Source of the DNA: CAZDDB01 sp963843285
GTDB taxonomy: Bacteria > Acidobacteriota > HRBIN11 > JAKEFK01
DNA: 64,000 nt
Assembly: GCA_963843285.1 (NCBI GenBank)
Contig: CAWJJO010000019.1
Span: 62,001-126,000, forward strand
Reading direction: 5' to 3'
The stretch's first letter is position 1, and each line of letters begins with the position of its first letter. Under the pieces are notes generated by a model that was given only the letters and a program-made list of their open reading frames with translations, was not told the origin of the DNA and ran no database searches. Both the position numbers and the translations under genes were made by a program. Positions 1-8,571 of this stretch are shown in pieces.

Positions 1-119
1 TTGGTAACGAATGCGGCATACTTGGTGAGTAATTCAAGATCACTTCGGAGAATATTTACTTGTATGCGTGTTAACTGACCCTTTCTCTCGAGAAATTCCT
101 CGAAATGTTCCAGTTCCAT
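1..119 (-). CDS. hypothetical protein, 5' part only (runs off window start)
   Basis: An ATG at 117-119 on the minus strand follows a strong ribosome binding site (GGGAGGA about 9 bases upstream). The frame stays open to base 1 and gives about 39 residues starting MELEHFEEFLERKG. The visible part is charged, looks helical and has no membrane segment. It lies downstream of pnp on the same strand, about 150 bases away; I see no gene in that gap. The family cannot be recognised from the fragment. Confidence 0.55.
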   Translation of the reverse strand, partial: MELEHFEEFLERKGQLTRIQVNILRSDLELLTKYAAFVT

Positions 120-272
120 AATACTCAATCCTCCCGAGTCACAATGAACCGAGTATATCATGGATCGATGCGGAGAGATCCCCTGAGAACAGAGAAGCAC
201 TCCCGCACTGAAAGAATCTACAGTCTGGTTTGGAACAGACTCCGCGAGAATATCAAGCTGAAATATAGATTC

Positions 273-2495
273 TTAATAGTTTGATCGTGATGGTCTCCGA
301 GGTCCACGCGGACGGTCACCGCTATAACGTCTATCACGATCACGATCATCCGGGCGAGGTCTGTTCTCCCCATCACGTCTGTGTTCATCAGGGCGATGCT
401 CAGCGTAACCAGGTGGTGGTGTTGCCTGTGCGAATTCTTTGTGGCTGAGACGGATCTTATTGTCGTCGCCAATCTCGATCACTCGCACCATCAGTTCCTG
501 TCCTTCTGTAACAAGATCCCGCACTTCTCTGACTCTATATGGAGCCATTTCAGAAACATGAAGCAACCCGACAAGATTGGGAAGGATCTCAACAAAAGCG
601 CCGTATTCCGCGATGCGCTGCACTTTACCGAGATACGTGCGCCCCTTTTCAGCCTCTGCTGTAAGGTTCGCTATGATTTGCTGCGCCTTCTTTGCGGCAG
701 CTTCATCTACACTGGCGATGGTAACAGTACCGTCATCTTGCACATCAATCTTAACCCCGGTCTGTTCGATGATGCTGCGGATCATCTTACCTCCTGGCCC
801 GATGACTTCACGGATCTTGGCTGTGGGTATCTTCATCGTAATCAAGCGCGGAGCAAAAGTAGAAATCTCGGAGCGCGATGCGGGAATAACCTGTGTCATT
901 TTATCCAGAATGAAAAGTCTGGCTTCGCGCGCTTGATCCAAAGCTTGCGTCATAATTTCTTTCGATAATCCTTCCACCTTGATGTCCATCTGGAGAGCCG
1001 TTACGCCTTTGGCCGAACCAGCAACTTTGAAGTCCATGTCGCCGCTGTGATCCTCTTCGCCTGCAATATCTGTCAAGACGGCAAAGCGGTCGCCTTCCTT
1101 GATCAGACCCATCGCCACTCCGGCAACCGGGGCCTTCAAAGGAACTCCAGCGTCCATCAAAGCAAGGATTCCGCCACAAACCGTAGCCATCGAGGAAGAT
1201 CCATTGGACTCCAGGATGTCGGACACAAGACGAATCGTATAAGGAAACTCCGTCTCTGACGGAATCATGTTTCGGAGTGCTTTGTAAGCCAGAGCCCCAT
1301 GACCGATTTCACGGCGGGAAGGGGCTCTCAGAAATCCGACTTCTCCTACAGAATAGGGAGGAAAATTGTAGTGCAGCATGAAGCGTTTCAGGCTTTCCCC
1401 TTCCAGTTCGTCTACGATCTGGGCATCATCGGACGTGCCAAGAGTCACAGTTGCCAATGCCTGGGTTTCTCCGCGCGTAAATAGAGCTGAACCATGTGTC
1501 CGCGGGAGCAAGCCGACCTGAATGTCGATTGGTCTGATCTCTTTCGAGCCACGACCGTCAGTTCTCTTTCCATCCAGGATCTGGCTGCGAACCAGTTCCT
1601 CTTTCACTTTGTAAAAGGCCCTTTTCGTGTGATCTCTCTTTTCCTCTTCTTCCTCAGGTATCTCCGAGATCATTCGATCCAAAAGCTCGCTGAGCGCTTC
1701 TTGCGAAGCGAGTTTACCGGTAACGTTCAATGCGGAGAGGATTTCAGCTTCGTGTTTCGCCTTCAAATCCGCAACAAGACCGGCAGGAAGCCCGGGAGGG
1801 TTCACCGTAACCTTTACGACGGGTTCCATCTCAGCAAGCTGTTTGATTCCGGCTATGATTGTCTTGATCGCCTCATGACCGAAACTGATTGCTTCGATCA
1901 TTTTTTCTTCCGAAATTTCGTGTGCCAGTGATTCCACCATGACAATGGCGCTCTCGGTGCCTGCAACCACGATTTCGAGCTTGCTCTCCAGTTGTTGGGC
2001 ATTTGTTGGATTCAGAACAAGCTGGTCTTCGATCAAACCGACACGCACCCCTGCAATCGGATTGTTAAAAGGGCTCTTTGAGATATAGAGCGCGGCAGAG
2101 GCGCCGCAAAGGGCAATCACATCGGGATCATTCACCTGGTCTGCCGAGAGCACAGCGGCAATTACCTGGGTTTCGCCATAATAACCCTCGGGGAATAAAG
2201 GCCGGATCGACCTGTCGATCAATCTGGAAGTTAGAACTTCCTTTTCTGTTGGTCTGCCTTCTCGTTTGAAAAAACCGCCCGGAATTTTGCCGGCAGCGTA
2301 TGTGTTCTCCCTGTAGTCCACGGTTAGCGGAAAGAAGTCTCCGCTATCTGCGCCTTTCTTTTCAAAACATGCAGTGACCAGCACAACCGTATCACCATAT
2401 TGAACCACAGCCGCGCCGTCCGCCTGTTTCGCCAGTTTGCCCGATTCGATCTTGAGGGTCTTACCCCCGACTTGAATTTCTACACTTCGTTCCAT
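273..2495 (-). CDS. pnp: polyribonucleotide nucleotidyltransferase (PNPase)
   Basis: This is the phosphorolytic 3'-5' exoribonuclease of mRNA decay, a cytoplasmic trimer and usual degradosome partner. The 740 residues show the full family order: first RNase PH core (about 1-145), helical linker, second RNase PH core (about 320-460, with FTRGETQ and the acidic catalytic stretch GDMDFKVAGS), KH domain with the GPGG loop (about 555-615) and S1 domain (about 625-690). The C-terminal tail from about 695 is rich in Arg, Asp and Pro, which is common in this enzyme and probably binds RNA or partners. The ATG is preceded by GGAGG. It follows rpsO on the same strand, the classic rpsO-pnp operon. Length is near the usual 700-750. 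Confidence 0.97.
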   Translation of the reverse strand: MERSVEIQVGGKTLKIESGKLAKQADGAAVVQYGDTVVLVTACFEKKGADSGDFFPLTVDYRENTYAAGKIPGGFFKREGRPTEKEVLTSRLIDRSIRPLFPEGYYGETQVIAAVLSADQVNDPDVIALCGASAALYISKSPFNNPIAGVRVGLIEDQLVLNPTNAQQLESKLEIVVAGTESAIVMVESLAHEISEEKMIEAISFGHEAIKTIIAGIKQLAEMEPVVKVTVNPPGLPAGLVADLKAKHEAEILSALNVTGKLASQEALSELLDRMISEIPEEEEEKRDHTKRAFYKVKEELVRSQILDGKRTDGRGSKEIRPIDIQVGLLPRTHGSALFTRGETQALATVTLGTSDDAQIVDELEGESLKRFMLHYNFPPYSVGEVGFLRAPSRREIGHGALAYKALRNMIPSETEFPYTIRLVSDILESNGSSSMATVCGGILALMDAGVPLKAPVAGVAMGLIKEGDRFAVLTDIAGEEDHSGDMDFKVAGSAKGVTALQMDIKVEGLSKEIMTQALDQAREARLFILDKMTQVIPASRSEISTFAPRLITMKIPTAKIREVIGPGGKMIRSIIEQTGVKIDVQDDGTVTIASVDEAAAKKAQQIIANLTAEAEKGRTYLGKVQRIAEYGAFVEILPNLVGLLHVSEMAPYRVREVRDLVTEGQELMVRVIEIGDDNKIRLSHKEFAQATPPPGYAEHRPDEHRRDGENRPRPDDRDRDRRYSGDRPRGPRRPSRSNY

Positions 2496-2558
2496 TTGAA
2501 TACAAACCTCCGTTTGCTTACACGTGTCATGGGATCAACCGGCGTATGCGAAAGGGAA

Positions 2559-2825
2559 CTATTTGCGGATGTTCAACTTCTTGAGGATCGCCTTGTAGCG
2601 CTTCGGATCTTCGTCTTTTAGAAAATCGAGAAGGCGACGGCGTTTACTAACCATCTTCAAGAGGCCACGGCGGGAATGATGATCTTTGGCGTGATCCTGG
2701 AAATGCCCTGTCAAAGAATTGATCCGTTCCGTCAGGATGGCGATTTGAACTTCCGGTGAGCCAGTATCGCTCTGGTGGGTTCGAAACGAGCCGATAATTT
2801 CGGACTTGCGTTCTTTCGTCAACAC
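2559..2825 (-). CDS. rpsO: 30S ribosomal protein S15
   Basis: The 88 residues match the usual S15 length. The protein binds the central domain of 16S rRNA early in 30S assembly. The signature stretch TGSPEVQIAILTERI and the C-terminal LLKMVSKRRRLLDFL are present. The first codon in this frame is GTG at 2823-2825, followed directly by TTG; AGGAGA lies about 10 bases upstream, so TTG cannot be excluded. It is the first gene of the rpsO-pnp operon and has its own promoter just upstream. In many bacteria S15 represses its own translation through its leader; the short leader here (under 40 bases) was not checked for that fold. Confidence 0.97.
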   Translation of the reverse strand: MLTKERKSEIIGSFRTHQSDTGSPEVQIAILTERINSLTGHFQDHAKDHHSRRGLLKMVSKRRRLLDFLKDEDPKRYKAILKKLNIRK

Positions 2826-2861
2826 GACCTAGTGTTCTCCTTGTCTTTTTTTGGAAACGTA

Positions 2862-2890
2862 ATTATACAGAAACGTGGTATCTTTGGCAA
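2862..2890 (-). promoter_or_regulatory. sigma70-type promoter of rpsO-pnp
   Basis: Read on the minus strand: TTGCCA (2885-2890), a 17-base spacer, then a perfect TATAAT (2862-2867). Transcription would start near 2855, about 30 bases before the rpsO start codon. The gap is shared with the divergent glycosyltransferase gene. Confidence 0.8.
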
Positions 2891-2894
2891 ATCA

Positions 2895-3827
2895 ATGAGT
2901 TCGATCCTGGTGAAGCTTCCAAATTGGTTGGGAGATATCCTGTTTTCCCTCGACCTTCTCCACACACTGTCGGCACATTTTGACAGAATCGGCCTTCTGA
3001 CCTCACAAAATCACGCCGAGCTATTCAGCATTTTCCCGGTGTACGGAGCCGAGATAATTCCTTATTTACCAGATACATGGCCGAATCTGGACCGGGAAAC
3101 GATCTTGCGAGTGGAAGCGTTTCAGCCGGATTGCGGATTGCTGCTTACCAATTCCATCGGATCAGCGATGGTGTTGCGTTGGGCCGGCGTATCCGATCTT
3201 TATGGATATGATACCGAGCATCGTTCCTTTCTGCTCAAGCACTCGTTGCCGGTTCCGCCATATCAATTACACCAGACCAGGTATTACCTTGAGCTATTGA
3301 ATCTATTTGATATGGAACCGATCTCTTATCCCATTCCGGTAGATACCAAACGTGAGCGACTTGTCTTCATACATCCCGGGGCATCCAAGCCACCGCGCGC
3401 GTGGCACGTGGAACGATTCTGCAGAGTCGCAGAGCAACTTCAGCAGAAAGGATTTGATGTGTTGTTTGTTTCGCAACACGAAATGCACGATATTTCATTT
3501 CCGGTGATGCGAAATCCATCGCTCACCGAACTTGCCGAGCAGATGAAACGGTGCGCGTTGTTCCTGGGAAACGATTCCGGACCGCTCCATCTCGCGCAGC
3601 AATGTGGCGCCCCCGTTGTTGGGATCTACGGACCGGGCACTCCCATCACAACCGGACCGAGAAGCATTTCTCCAAACAGGGTTGTGTATCATGGCTTCCC
3701 CTGTTCTCCCTGTCGTCAAAATTTTTTCAAAGAATGTAACCCGGCCCCTTCTGAGAAACCGTATTGCATTGAAACAATTTCAGAGGACGAGGTTTTCAAG
3801 GCTTGCCTTAGTCTCCTAAGGAACTAA
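2895..3827 (+). CDS. glycosyltransferase family 9, ADP-heptose:LPS heptosyltransferase-like
   Basis: The 310 residues start at ATG 2895 (MSSILVKLPNWLGDILFSL), the typical GT9 N-terminus. An open frame reaches further upstream, but it would overlap rpsO. The C-terminal half has the nucleotide-sugar binding motif NDSGPLHLAQQCGAP and a Cys-rich end (CSPCRQNFF..C..PYC), as in WaaF/RfaQ-type enzymes that add heptose to the LPS inner core at the cytoplasmic membrane. It is the first gene of a plus-strand run: 19 bases separate it from the SDR. Substrate is inferred from family only; whether it serves LPS or the downstream pathway is open. Confidence 0.85.
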   Translation: MSSILVKLPNWLGDILFSLDLLHTLSAHFDRIGLLTSQNHAELFSIFPVYGAEIIPYLPDTWPNLDRETILRVEAFQPDCGLLLTNSIGSAMVLRWAGVSDLYGYDTEHRSFLLKHSLPVPPYQLHQTRYYLELLNLFDMEPISYPIPVDTKRERLVFIHPGASKPPRAWHVERFCRVAEQLQQKGFDVLFVSQHEMHDISFPVMRNPSLTELAEQMKRCALFLGNDSGPLHLAQQCGAPVVGIYGPGTPITTGPRSISPNRVVYHGFPCSPCRQNFFKECNPAPSEKPYCIETISEDEVFKACLSLLRN

Positions 3828-3846
3828 AATTAGGAAAGATTCAAAC

Positions 3847-4599
3847 ATGCAAAAACGTGTCTTGCTCGCAACCGGGGCCGGAAGAGGAATCGGCGCCGCA
3901 GTTTGCCGTCATTTCTCCACTCTTGGATACGAAGTTCTGGTTCACTATCGGAGCTCAGCCGAATCCGCGTTGCGGCTAGTGGAGGAAATCTCCGCAAATT
4001 GCCGGGCGTTGTCATTTCAGGCCGATGTTTCCCAGCCCGAGCAGGTAAAGGCGATGTTTGCCTTTTGCGTGGAGAATTTCGGCAGACTCGACGTTCTTGT
4101 GAACACCGCCTCGTATTCTTCCAGCAAAGGCTGGAAGGTTGAGCTGGAAGATATCGACTGGAAGGAATGGCAAAGGACAATTGATGTCGATTTAAAAGGC
4201 ACAATGCTTTGCAGCCATGCGGCCCATCCGATCATGAAAGCTCAGGGAACGGGAGCGATTATCAATTTCTCTTCAAGCGCGGCTCTTTACGGTGACGTTC
4301 CCACTTATCTTTACACGGCCGCCAAATCCGCGATTGTAGGAATTACACGGACGCTTTCGCGGGCTTATGCCCCGGAAGTGCGCGTCAATTGCATTGCGCC
4401 CGGATCCGTGGCTACTGACTGGATCGAGAAATGGAAACTTACCGAAGCTGACTTGAAAGAAATTAAGCGCGAAACTCCGCTCAGGCGAATCGCAAAGCCC
4501 GAAGAAATCGCTGCACTGATCGCGTATCTTGCTTCACCGGAAGGCTCGTTTATCACCGGTCAAACGCTGGCGGTGGATGGTGGAATTCTGATGTTATGA
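3847..4599 (+). CDS. short-chain dehydrogenase/reductase, possibly pteridine-reductase-like
   Basis: The 250 residues form a classical SDR: the NAD(P) loop TGAGRGIG (residues 9-16), the NTAS motif in place of the usual NNAG (about 87-90), catalytic Ser in NFSSSAAL and YTAAK for Tyr and Lys. The NxAS variant and the residues after the first beta strand (HYRSS) resemble pteridine reductases (PTR1/FolM) more than FabG, though FabG-like proteins cannot be excluded. An AGGAAAG site precedes the ATG. The stop overlaps the start of the QueC-like gene by 4 bases (ATGA), implying translational coupling, so a role in reducing a pterin or deazapurine intermediate is a reasonable inference. Confidence 0.85.
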   Translation: MQKRVLLATGAGRGIGAAVCRHFSTLGYEVLVHYRSSAESALRLVEEISANCRALSFQADVSQPEQVKAMFAFCVENFGRLDVLVNTASYSSSKGWKVELEDIDWKEWQRTIDVDLKGTMLCSHAAHPIMKAQGTGAIINFSSSAALYGDVPTYLYTAAKSAIVGITRTLSRAYAPEVRVNCIAPGSVATDWIEKWKLTEADLKEIKRETPLRRIAKPEEIAALIAYLASPEGSFITGQTLAVDGGILML

Positions 4600-5219
4600 G
4601 TCGTACGCTCATCATGCTTTCGGGCGGAATCGATTCTGCCGTAACCCTGGCCTGGGCTCACAGACACCAAGATCCTCTTCTTGCGCTGTCCTTTCAATAT
4701 TTCCTTCGTCCGGTTCGTGAAAGGCTTGCAGTCTTTCGACTTCTGGAGAAATATCCTGCAAAGTTCATTGAAATCCCTTTGCCTTTTTTGAAAGAGGTTA
4801 CCGATTTCGATCGCGATACAGGTAACGATTTTCCCGAAGGTTACATTTCCAATCGAAACATGATCTTTTACTCAATTGCAGCGCACTACGCGGAGCTTTA
4901 CGGCTGCGACCGAATCATCGGAGGCCACACCATAGAAGATCAGGAGGTGTTTCCTGATGCTTCGCCGGAATTTTTTGGGGATCTTCAAAAGCTGATCCAT
5001 CACGCGTTGTTGAAAGGACAGATTCGGATTGAGATGCCGCTTGGAAAGATGACGAAATTGCAGGTGATGCAGCAGGCCTGTGATTGGAAAGTGCCTTTTG
5101 AAGACACGTGGAGCTGCTACTGGGATGGCGATCATCCGTGTGGAACCTGCGTGAGCTGCTCTGAACGCGCGGAAGCCTTTCGCCGGCTCGGAGTTTCGGA
5201 TCCGCTGTGTACGACCTGA
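4596..5219 (+). CDS. queC: 7-cyano-7-deazaguanine synthase (QueC) family, divergent
   Basis: QueC converts 7-carboxy-7-deazaguanine to preQ0 with ATP and ammonia. The 207 residues show the PP-loop SGGIDSA near residue 9, the conserved NRNMIFYSIAAHYAE block, the PDASPEFF stretch and C-terminal zinc cysteines (C-x7-C-x2-C-x2-C). It is shorter than most QueC (about 220-240) and lacks the usual YGQRH-type sequence after the second strand (here FQYFLRPVRE), so it belongs to a side branch. It overlaps the SDR by 4 bases and the FAD oxidoreductase by 13. No queE or GTP cyclohydrolase lies in the window. Family call is firm; exact product is not. Confidence 0.85.
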   Translation: MSRTLIMLSGGIDSAVTLAWAHRHQDPLLALSFQYFLRPVRERLAVFRLLEKYPAKFIEIPLPFLKEVTDFDRDTGNDFPEGYISNRNMIFYSIAAHYAELYGCDRIIGGHTIEDQEVFPDASPEFFGDLQKLIHHALLKGQIRIEMPLGKMTKLQVMQQACDWKVPFEDTWSCYWDGDHPCGTCVSCSERAEAFRRLGVSDPLCTT

Positions 5220-6415
5220 TCGTAATCGGCGGAGGGATGTCCGGCATCTCTGTCGGACACTATTTCCGCGATCGTAACATTCTGCTTCTGGAAAAAGGCG
5301 AACTTCTGTCGGGCGCAACCGGGCACAACGCGGGTTTCATCGTATCGGGATTCGGCGAACATTTTCGTCGCACAGTCTCTCAGCAAGGACTGGAGCGCGC
5401 TTGCGAGATCCAGGAGATTCATCGCGCCAGTCATGGTCAAATCCGCACACTTGCGCAAAAGATCGATTGCAACTACCGGCGATCGGGCAGCTTTGCGGTT
5501 GCGGTGGATGACCGGGAACGAAACGACCTGCGGTTGAGTTACGAGCTTCTGCACAATCAAAGTTACGCAGTGGAATGGGTAGAAACTCCGCCGGTTGGCC
5601 TGAAGCAGCCGCGTGGATCCTTGCTGATTCCCGATGACGGTGTATTTGATCAAGTCCGGTTCTGGAACGGCCTTGCCGAAGGACTTCCGGTGCGCACAAA
5701 TTGTGAAGTTTTGAGCGTCCACGAAAATTCTGTGGAGACGACTCACGGAAAGTTCGTTGGAAAACGGATCGTCTATTGCCTGAATGCATTTGCCGATGTA
5801 CTCATTCCTGAGCTGAAGGGCCGTTACATTCCGTTGCGCGGACAAATGCTGGAAATACCGGTCGGAGAAGCACCAACGGATCGTCCCGTATTCACTGCAT
5901 TTGGAGACATCTACTGGCGGTTCTCTCCAGGAAAACTGATGTTCGGCGGTCTGGAATCGGCGGTCCCGGAAGATGAAGTTGGGATTGCCGACCACGTATC
6001 GAAGCAAATCACCGATTCTCAGATCGAGTGGATTCGGGAGCATTTTCACGAACAGTTGATTGGCGCGGTGCGGGCGTCTCGCCCGCGAGTGCCTCGACGA
6101 GCTAAAGGGAGGCTAGCGGACGGGACGTCCGCACCACAAGCGACGAAGGCCTGGTGCAGCACGATGGCGTTTACAGTCGATGGTTTTCCATTCGTGGGAC
6201 GTCTCCGGCATCTTGATCATTACGTGCTGTCGGGTCTCTGCGGAATGGGACACAGTTACGCGCTTGAAGGCGCACGCTGGCTTTACGAACTGATCCAATA
6301 CGGGCGGGATGTTATCCCGTCTTACTGCTCCAGTGATAGAATCAAGGACTTGCCCGTTTATACGGAAGGGAATTGGAGGACCATCCATGAAGCTTGGAAT
6401 TACGGAATACATTGA
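5207..6415 (+). CDS. FAD-dependent oxidoreductase, DAO (D-amino-acid/glycine oxidase) fold
   Basis: The GTG start (5207) lies inside the 3' end of queC. The N-terminus has the FAD dinucleotide loop VIGGGMSGISVG (residues 5-16), then LLEKGELLSGATGHNAG as in DAO-family flavoproteins, and a C-terminal DGFPFVG, which in relatives sits at the flavin. Family members oxidise secondary or primary amines; the substrate here is unknown. Odd feature: residues about 286-312 are encoded by a palindromic repeat (6067-6135) inserted in frame just before the conserved AWCSTMAFTVDG segment. The frame stays open, but folding or activity could be affected. It overlaps queD by 29 bases. Placement between queC and queD suggests a step on the same intermediate, or a tailoring step. 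Confidence 0.82.
   Translation: MYDLIVIGGGMSGISVGHYFRDRNILLLEKGELLSGATGHNAGFIVSGFGEHFRRTVSQQGLERACEIQEIHRASHGQIRTLAQKIDCNYRRSGSFAVAVDDRERNDLRLSYELLHNQSYAVEWVETPPVGLKQPRGSLLIPDDGVFDQVRFWNGLAEGLPVRTNCEVLSVHENSVETTHGKFVGKRIVYCLNAFADVLIPELKGRYIPLRGQMLEIPVGEAPTDRPVFTAFGDIYWRFSPGKLMFGGLESAVPEDEVGIADHVSKQITDSQIEWIREHFHEQLIGAVRASRPRVPRRAKGRLADGTSAPQATKAWCSTMAFTVDGFPFVGRLRHLDHYVLSGLCGMGHSYALEGARWLYELIQYGRDVIPSYCSSDRIKDLPVYTEGNWRTIHEAWNYGIH
6067..6135 (+). repeat. paired-hairpin repeat (family R) inside the DAO-type gene
   Basis: Two perfect hairpins, each with a 7-bp stem and 3-base loop: GCGGGCG-TCT-CGCCCGC (6070-6086) and GCGGACG-GGA-CGTCCGC (6116-6132). Outer arms GGTGCGG and CCGCACC also pair. 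The architecture matches intergenic copies at 18.85, 27.56, 51.7 and 61.65 kb. This copy is translated in frame. Confidence 0.8.
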
Positions 6416-6731
6416 CTGCGCGCATTTTCTTCCCGGTCATGAGAAGTGCGGCCGCCTGCACGGACACACATATACGGTGGATGTCATCATCGAAGGAGAA
6501 AAGAAGCAGGGGATGATTCTCGATTTTTCGGACCTGAAAACAACCGTAAGAAACGTACTAGCGGAATACGACCACCGTTCCTTCAACGAATTTCTGGAAT
6601 ATCCGTCCGTAGAGAATATCTGCGAGCTGATCGCCGGAAAAATCATCACTCAGCTTCCCTACACTTTCACCATCCGTGTCTGGGAAGGGCATGGCAAATA
6701 TGCCGAACTGACCCTGTCTGCCCACGAATGA
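6387..6731 (+). CDS. queD: 6-carboxy-tetrahydropterin synthase / 6-pyruvoyl-tetrahydropterin synthase family (QueD)
   Basis: QueD turns dihydroneopterin triphosphate into 6-carboxytetrahydropterin, an early step to preQ0. The 114 residues are typical. The zinc ligands are His in CAHFLPGH and the HGH pair, and the catalytic Cys lies in CGRLHGH (C-x3-HGH). The acidic and His residues of EYDHRSFNE, and the late Glu in VWEGHGKYAE, fit the T-fold active site. The start ATG at 6387 has GGAGG about 7 bases upstream, inside the DAO gene. Its stop overlaps the HlyD-family gene (ATGA), so the exporter is translationally linked to this enzyme. Confidence 0.9.
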   Translation: MKLGITEYIDCAHFLPGHEKCGRLHGHTYTVDVIIEGEKKQGMILDFSDLKTTVRNVLAEYDHRSFNEFLEYPSVENICELIAGKIITQLPYTFTIRVWEGHGKYAELTLSAHE

Positions 6732-7882
6732 GTTCAAAAGGGCGGAGGCGCCTGGTCATTATCGCCATCATTCTTCTGTCCGGCGTTTTCATGCGATATG
6801 TCCTACTCAAGCCAAAGCCTGTCGAGATCACGGCATACATGGTCAAACCGGGAAAGGTTGAAGAGACTGTCACCAACAGCAAAGCAGGCACGGTCAAGCT
6901 ACGAAGGCGCGCAAAACTAAGCCCTGGAATTAGTGGTCGCGTAGTATTTGTAGGCGCGCGCGAAGGCGAAAAAGTGGTCACGGGGCAGGTTTTATTACGG
7001 CTCGAAGATTCCGATATGCGCGCTTCGCTCCAACTTGCAGAGCGTGGATATCAGGCTGCACAATCCGGTATGAAAGAAGCTTGCCTTTCAGCGGAATTGG
7101 CAGCGCGGGAGTTGGAGCGAAACCGGTCTTTGAGCAAGCAGGGAATTATTTCCGATGCAATTCTCGATCAGCTATCCAACAAAAATGATGCCGCACGCGC
7201 GCGTTGCGAGGCGAGCAAATCAGAAACAAAACGCGCTGAAGCATCGGTTGATGTAGCGCGCGCCAATTGGAGGAAGACGGAACTGCGGGCACCCTTCGAC
7301 GGCGTGGTCGCGCAGCTTACAACCGAAGTTGGAGAGTGGATCACACCGTCTCCTCCGGGCGTTCCGATTCCACCCGTGCTGGACATTCTGGACAACACTG
7401 GTGTCTACATCCAGGCGCCGATTGATGAAACGGATGCCGGAAAAGTGAAGATCGGAATGCAAGCGCGTATTACTCTCGATCCGTACGCCGGTCAGACGTT
7501 CCAGGGACGGGTCACCCGAATTGCGCCATTTGTGCAGGACATTGAGGGCCAAAACCGGACTGTAGATATTGAAGCGGAACTTGGGGATAACGAGTTTGCG
7601 AAGCAACTTCTGCCTGGAACTTCTGCTGATATTGAAGTTATCATTCGGGCACGCGAAAACGTTTTGCGCATCCCAACCTATGCGCTACTGGAAGGGAATC
7701 GTGTTCTCGTGGTGGATGGGAAAAAGCTGGCGTCGCGTAATGTAAAGCCCGGCTTGCGCAACTGGGAGTATGTGGAAATCCAGGAGGGTTTGAAACAGGG
7801 AAATCAGATCGCCGTTTCGCTCGACCGCGCAGAGGTAAAAGAAGGAGCGCTTGTCGTGATCAGTCGCGAGGCAGACAAGTGA
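6728..7882 (+). CDS. HlyD/MacA-family periplasmic adaptor subunit
   Basis: The 384 residues open with one membrane segment (residues about 8-23) after a basic start, then a biotinyl-lipoyl half (LSPGISGRVVFVGAREGEKV), a helical hairpin (about 95-175, rich in Ala, Glu, Arg), the second lipoyl half (LRAPFDGVVAQL) and a beta-barrel/membrane-proximal part. This is the layout of MacA-type adaptors that link an inner-membrane ABC transporter to an outer-membrane exit duct. It overlaps queD by 4 bases and the ATPase gene by 4 bases. No TolC-like gene is in the window, so the outer-membrane partner would be encoded elsewhere. Confidence 0.9.
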   Translation: MSSKGRRRLVIIAIILLSGVFMRYVLLKPKPVEITAYMVKPGKVEETVTNSKAGTVKLRRRAKLSPGISGRVVFVGAREGEKVVTGQVLLRLEDSDMRASLQLAERGYQAAQSGMKEACLSAELAARELERNRSLSKQGIISDAILDQLSNKNDAARARCEASKSETKRAEASVDVARANWRKTELRAPFDGVVAQLTTEVGEWITPSPPGVPIPPVLDILDNTGVYIQAPIDETDAGKVKIGMQARITLDPYAGQTFQGRVTRIAPFVQDIEGQNRTVDIEAELGDNEFAKQLLPGTSADIEVIIRARENVLRIPTYALLEGNRVLVVDGKKLASRNVKPGLRNWEYVEIQEGLKQGNQIAVSLDRAEVKEGALVVISREADK

Positions 7883-8550
7883 TCCATCTCGAACAAATCT
7901 CCCGCGAATTTCAAGTGGGAGAAGAGACGGTGCACGCACTCAAGAACATCAACCTGGATATTTCCGACGGCGAGTATGTCGCGTTGATGGGCCCTTCCGG
8001 CTCTGGAAAATCAACGCTCTTGAATGTAATCGGCTGTCTCGATCATCCAAACAGCGGCTCGTATTCTCTGGATGGCAAAGACGTCACAACGCTGGATGAG
8101 ACTGAGTTATCGTTGATCCGGCGCAACCGCATCGGATTCGTTTTCCAGTTTTTTCACCTGATTCCGCGTTTGGATGCTGCCGGAAATGTGGAGCTGCCGA
8201 TGATTTTCGCCGGAATCCCACGCGACGAACGCCGGCAACGCGTGCTCCGCGCGCTGGAAAGCGTCGGATTGGCACATCGCGCAAAGCATCGGCCCAATCA
8301 ACTTTCAGGCGGAGAGAGACAACGCACGGCAATTGCCCGCGCTGTGGTGATGCAGCCGTCGGTGTTGCTCGCGGACGAGCCGACGGGAAATCTCGATAGT
8401 CATTCGGGACAGGAAATTGTGGAATTGATTGAAAAGATGAATCGCGAAGGTCTGACTGTTGTTGTGGTTACGCATGATCCGGGAGTCGGAAAACGCGCGC
8501 GCCGTATGATCACCCTCCGCGACGGAGAAATTGTAACGAGCGAGAATTAA
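7879..8550 (+). CDS. ABC transporter ATP-binding protein, MacB/LolD type
   Basis: A stand-alone nucleotide-binding domain of 223 residues: Walker A GPSGSGKST (about 37-45), Q-loop region FVFQFFHLIP, signature LSGGERQR, Walker B VLLADEPTG and the switch His in VVVVTHDPG. The GTG start overlaps the adaptor stop (GTGA). Members of this subfamily work with FtsX-type permeases in efflux or lipoprotein release; the two permease genes that follow support an exporter. Confidence 0.94.
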   Translation: MIHLEQISREFQVGEETVHALKNINLDISDGEYVALMGPSGSGKSTLLNVIGCLDHPNSGSYSLDGKDVTTLDETELSLIRRNRIGFVFQFFHLIPRLDAAGNVELPMIFAGIPRDERRQRVLRALESVGLAHRAKHRPNQLSGGERQRTAIARAVVMQPSVLLADEPTGNLDSHSGQEIVELIEKMNREGLTVVVVTHDPGVGKRARRMITLRDGEIVTSEN

Positions 8551-8571
8551 TATTTCATTCTGTGGTTTCAA

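Noticed and set aside
381..968. Long plus-strand open frame opposite pnp (195 residues)
   Set aside because: It lies fully antisense to the conserved PNPase gene, has no ribosome binding site and no recognisable domain; it is a shadow of pnp codon use.
2775..2894. Longer N-terminus for the GT9 glycosyltransferase
   Set aside because: It would overlap rpsO and its promoter; the family N-terminus begins at ATG 2895.
5132..6049. 305-residue minus-strand open frame opposite queC and the DAO-type gene
   Set aside because: The plus-strand genes have clear motifs throughout this stretch; the antisense product has none and no start signal.
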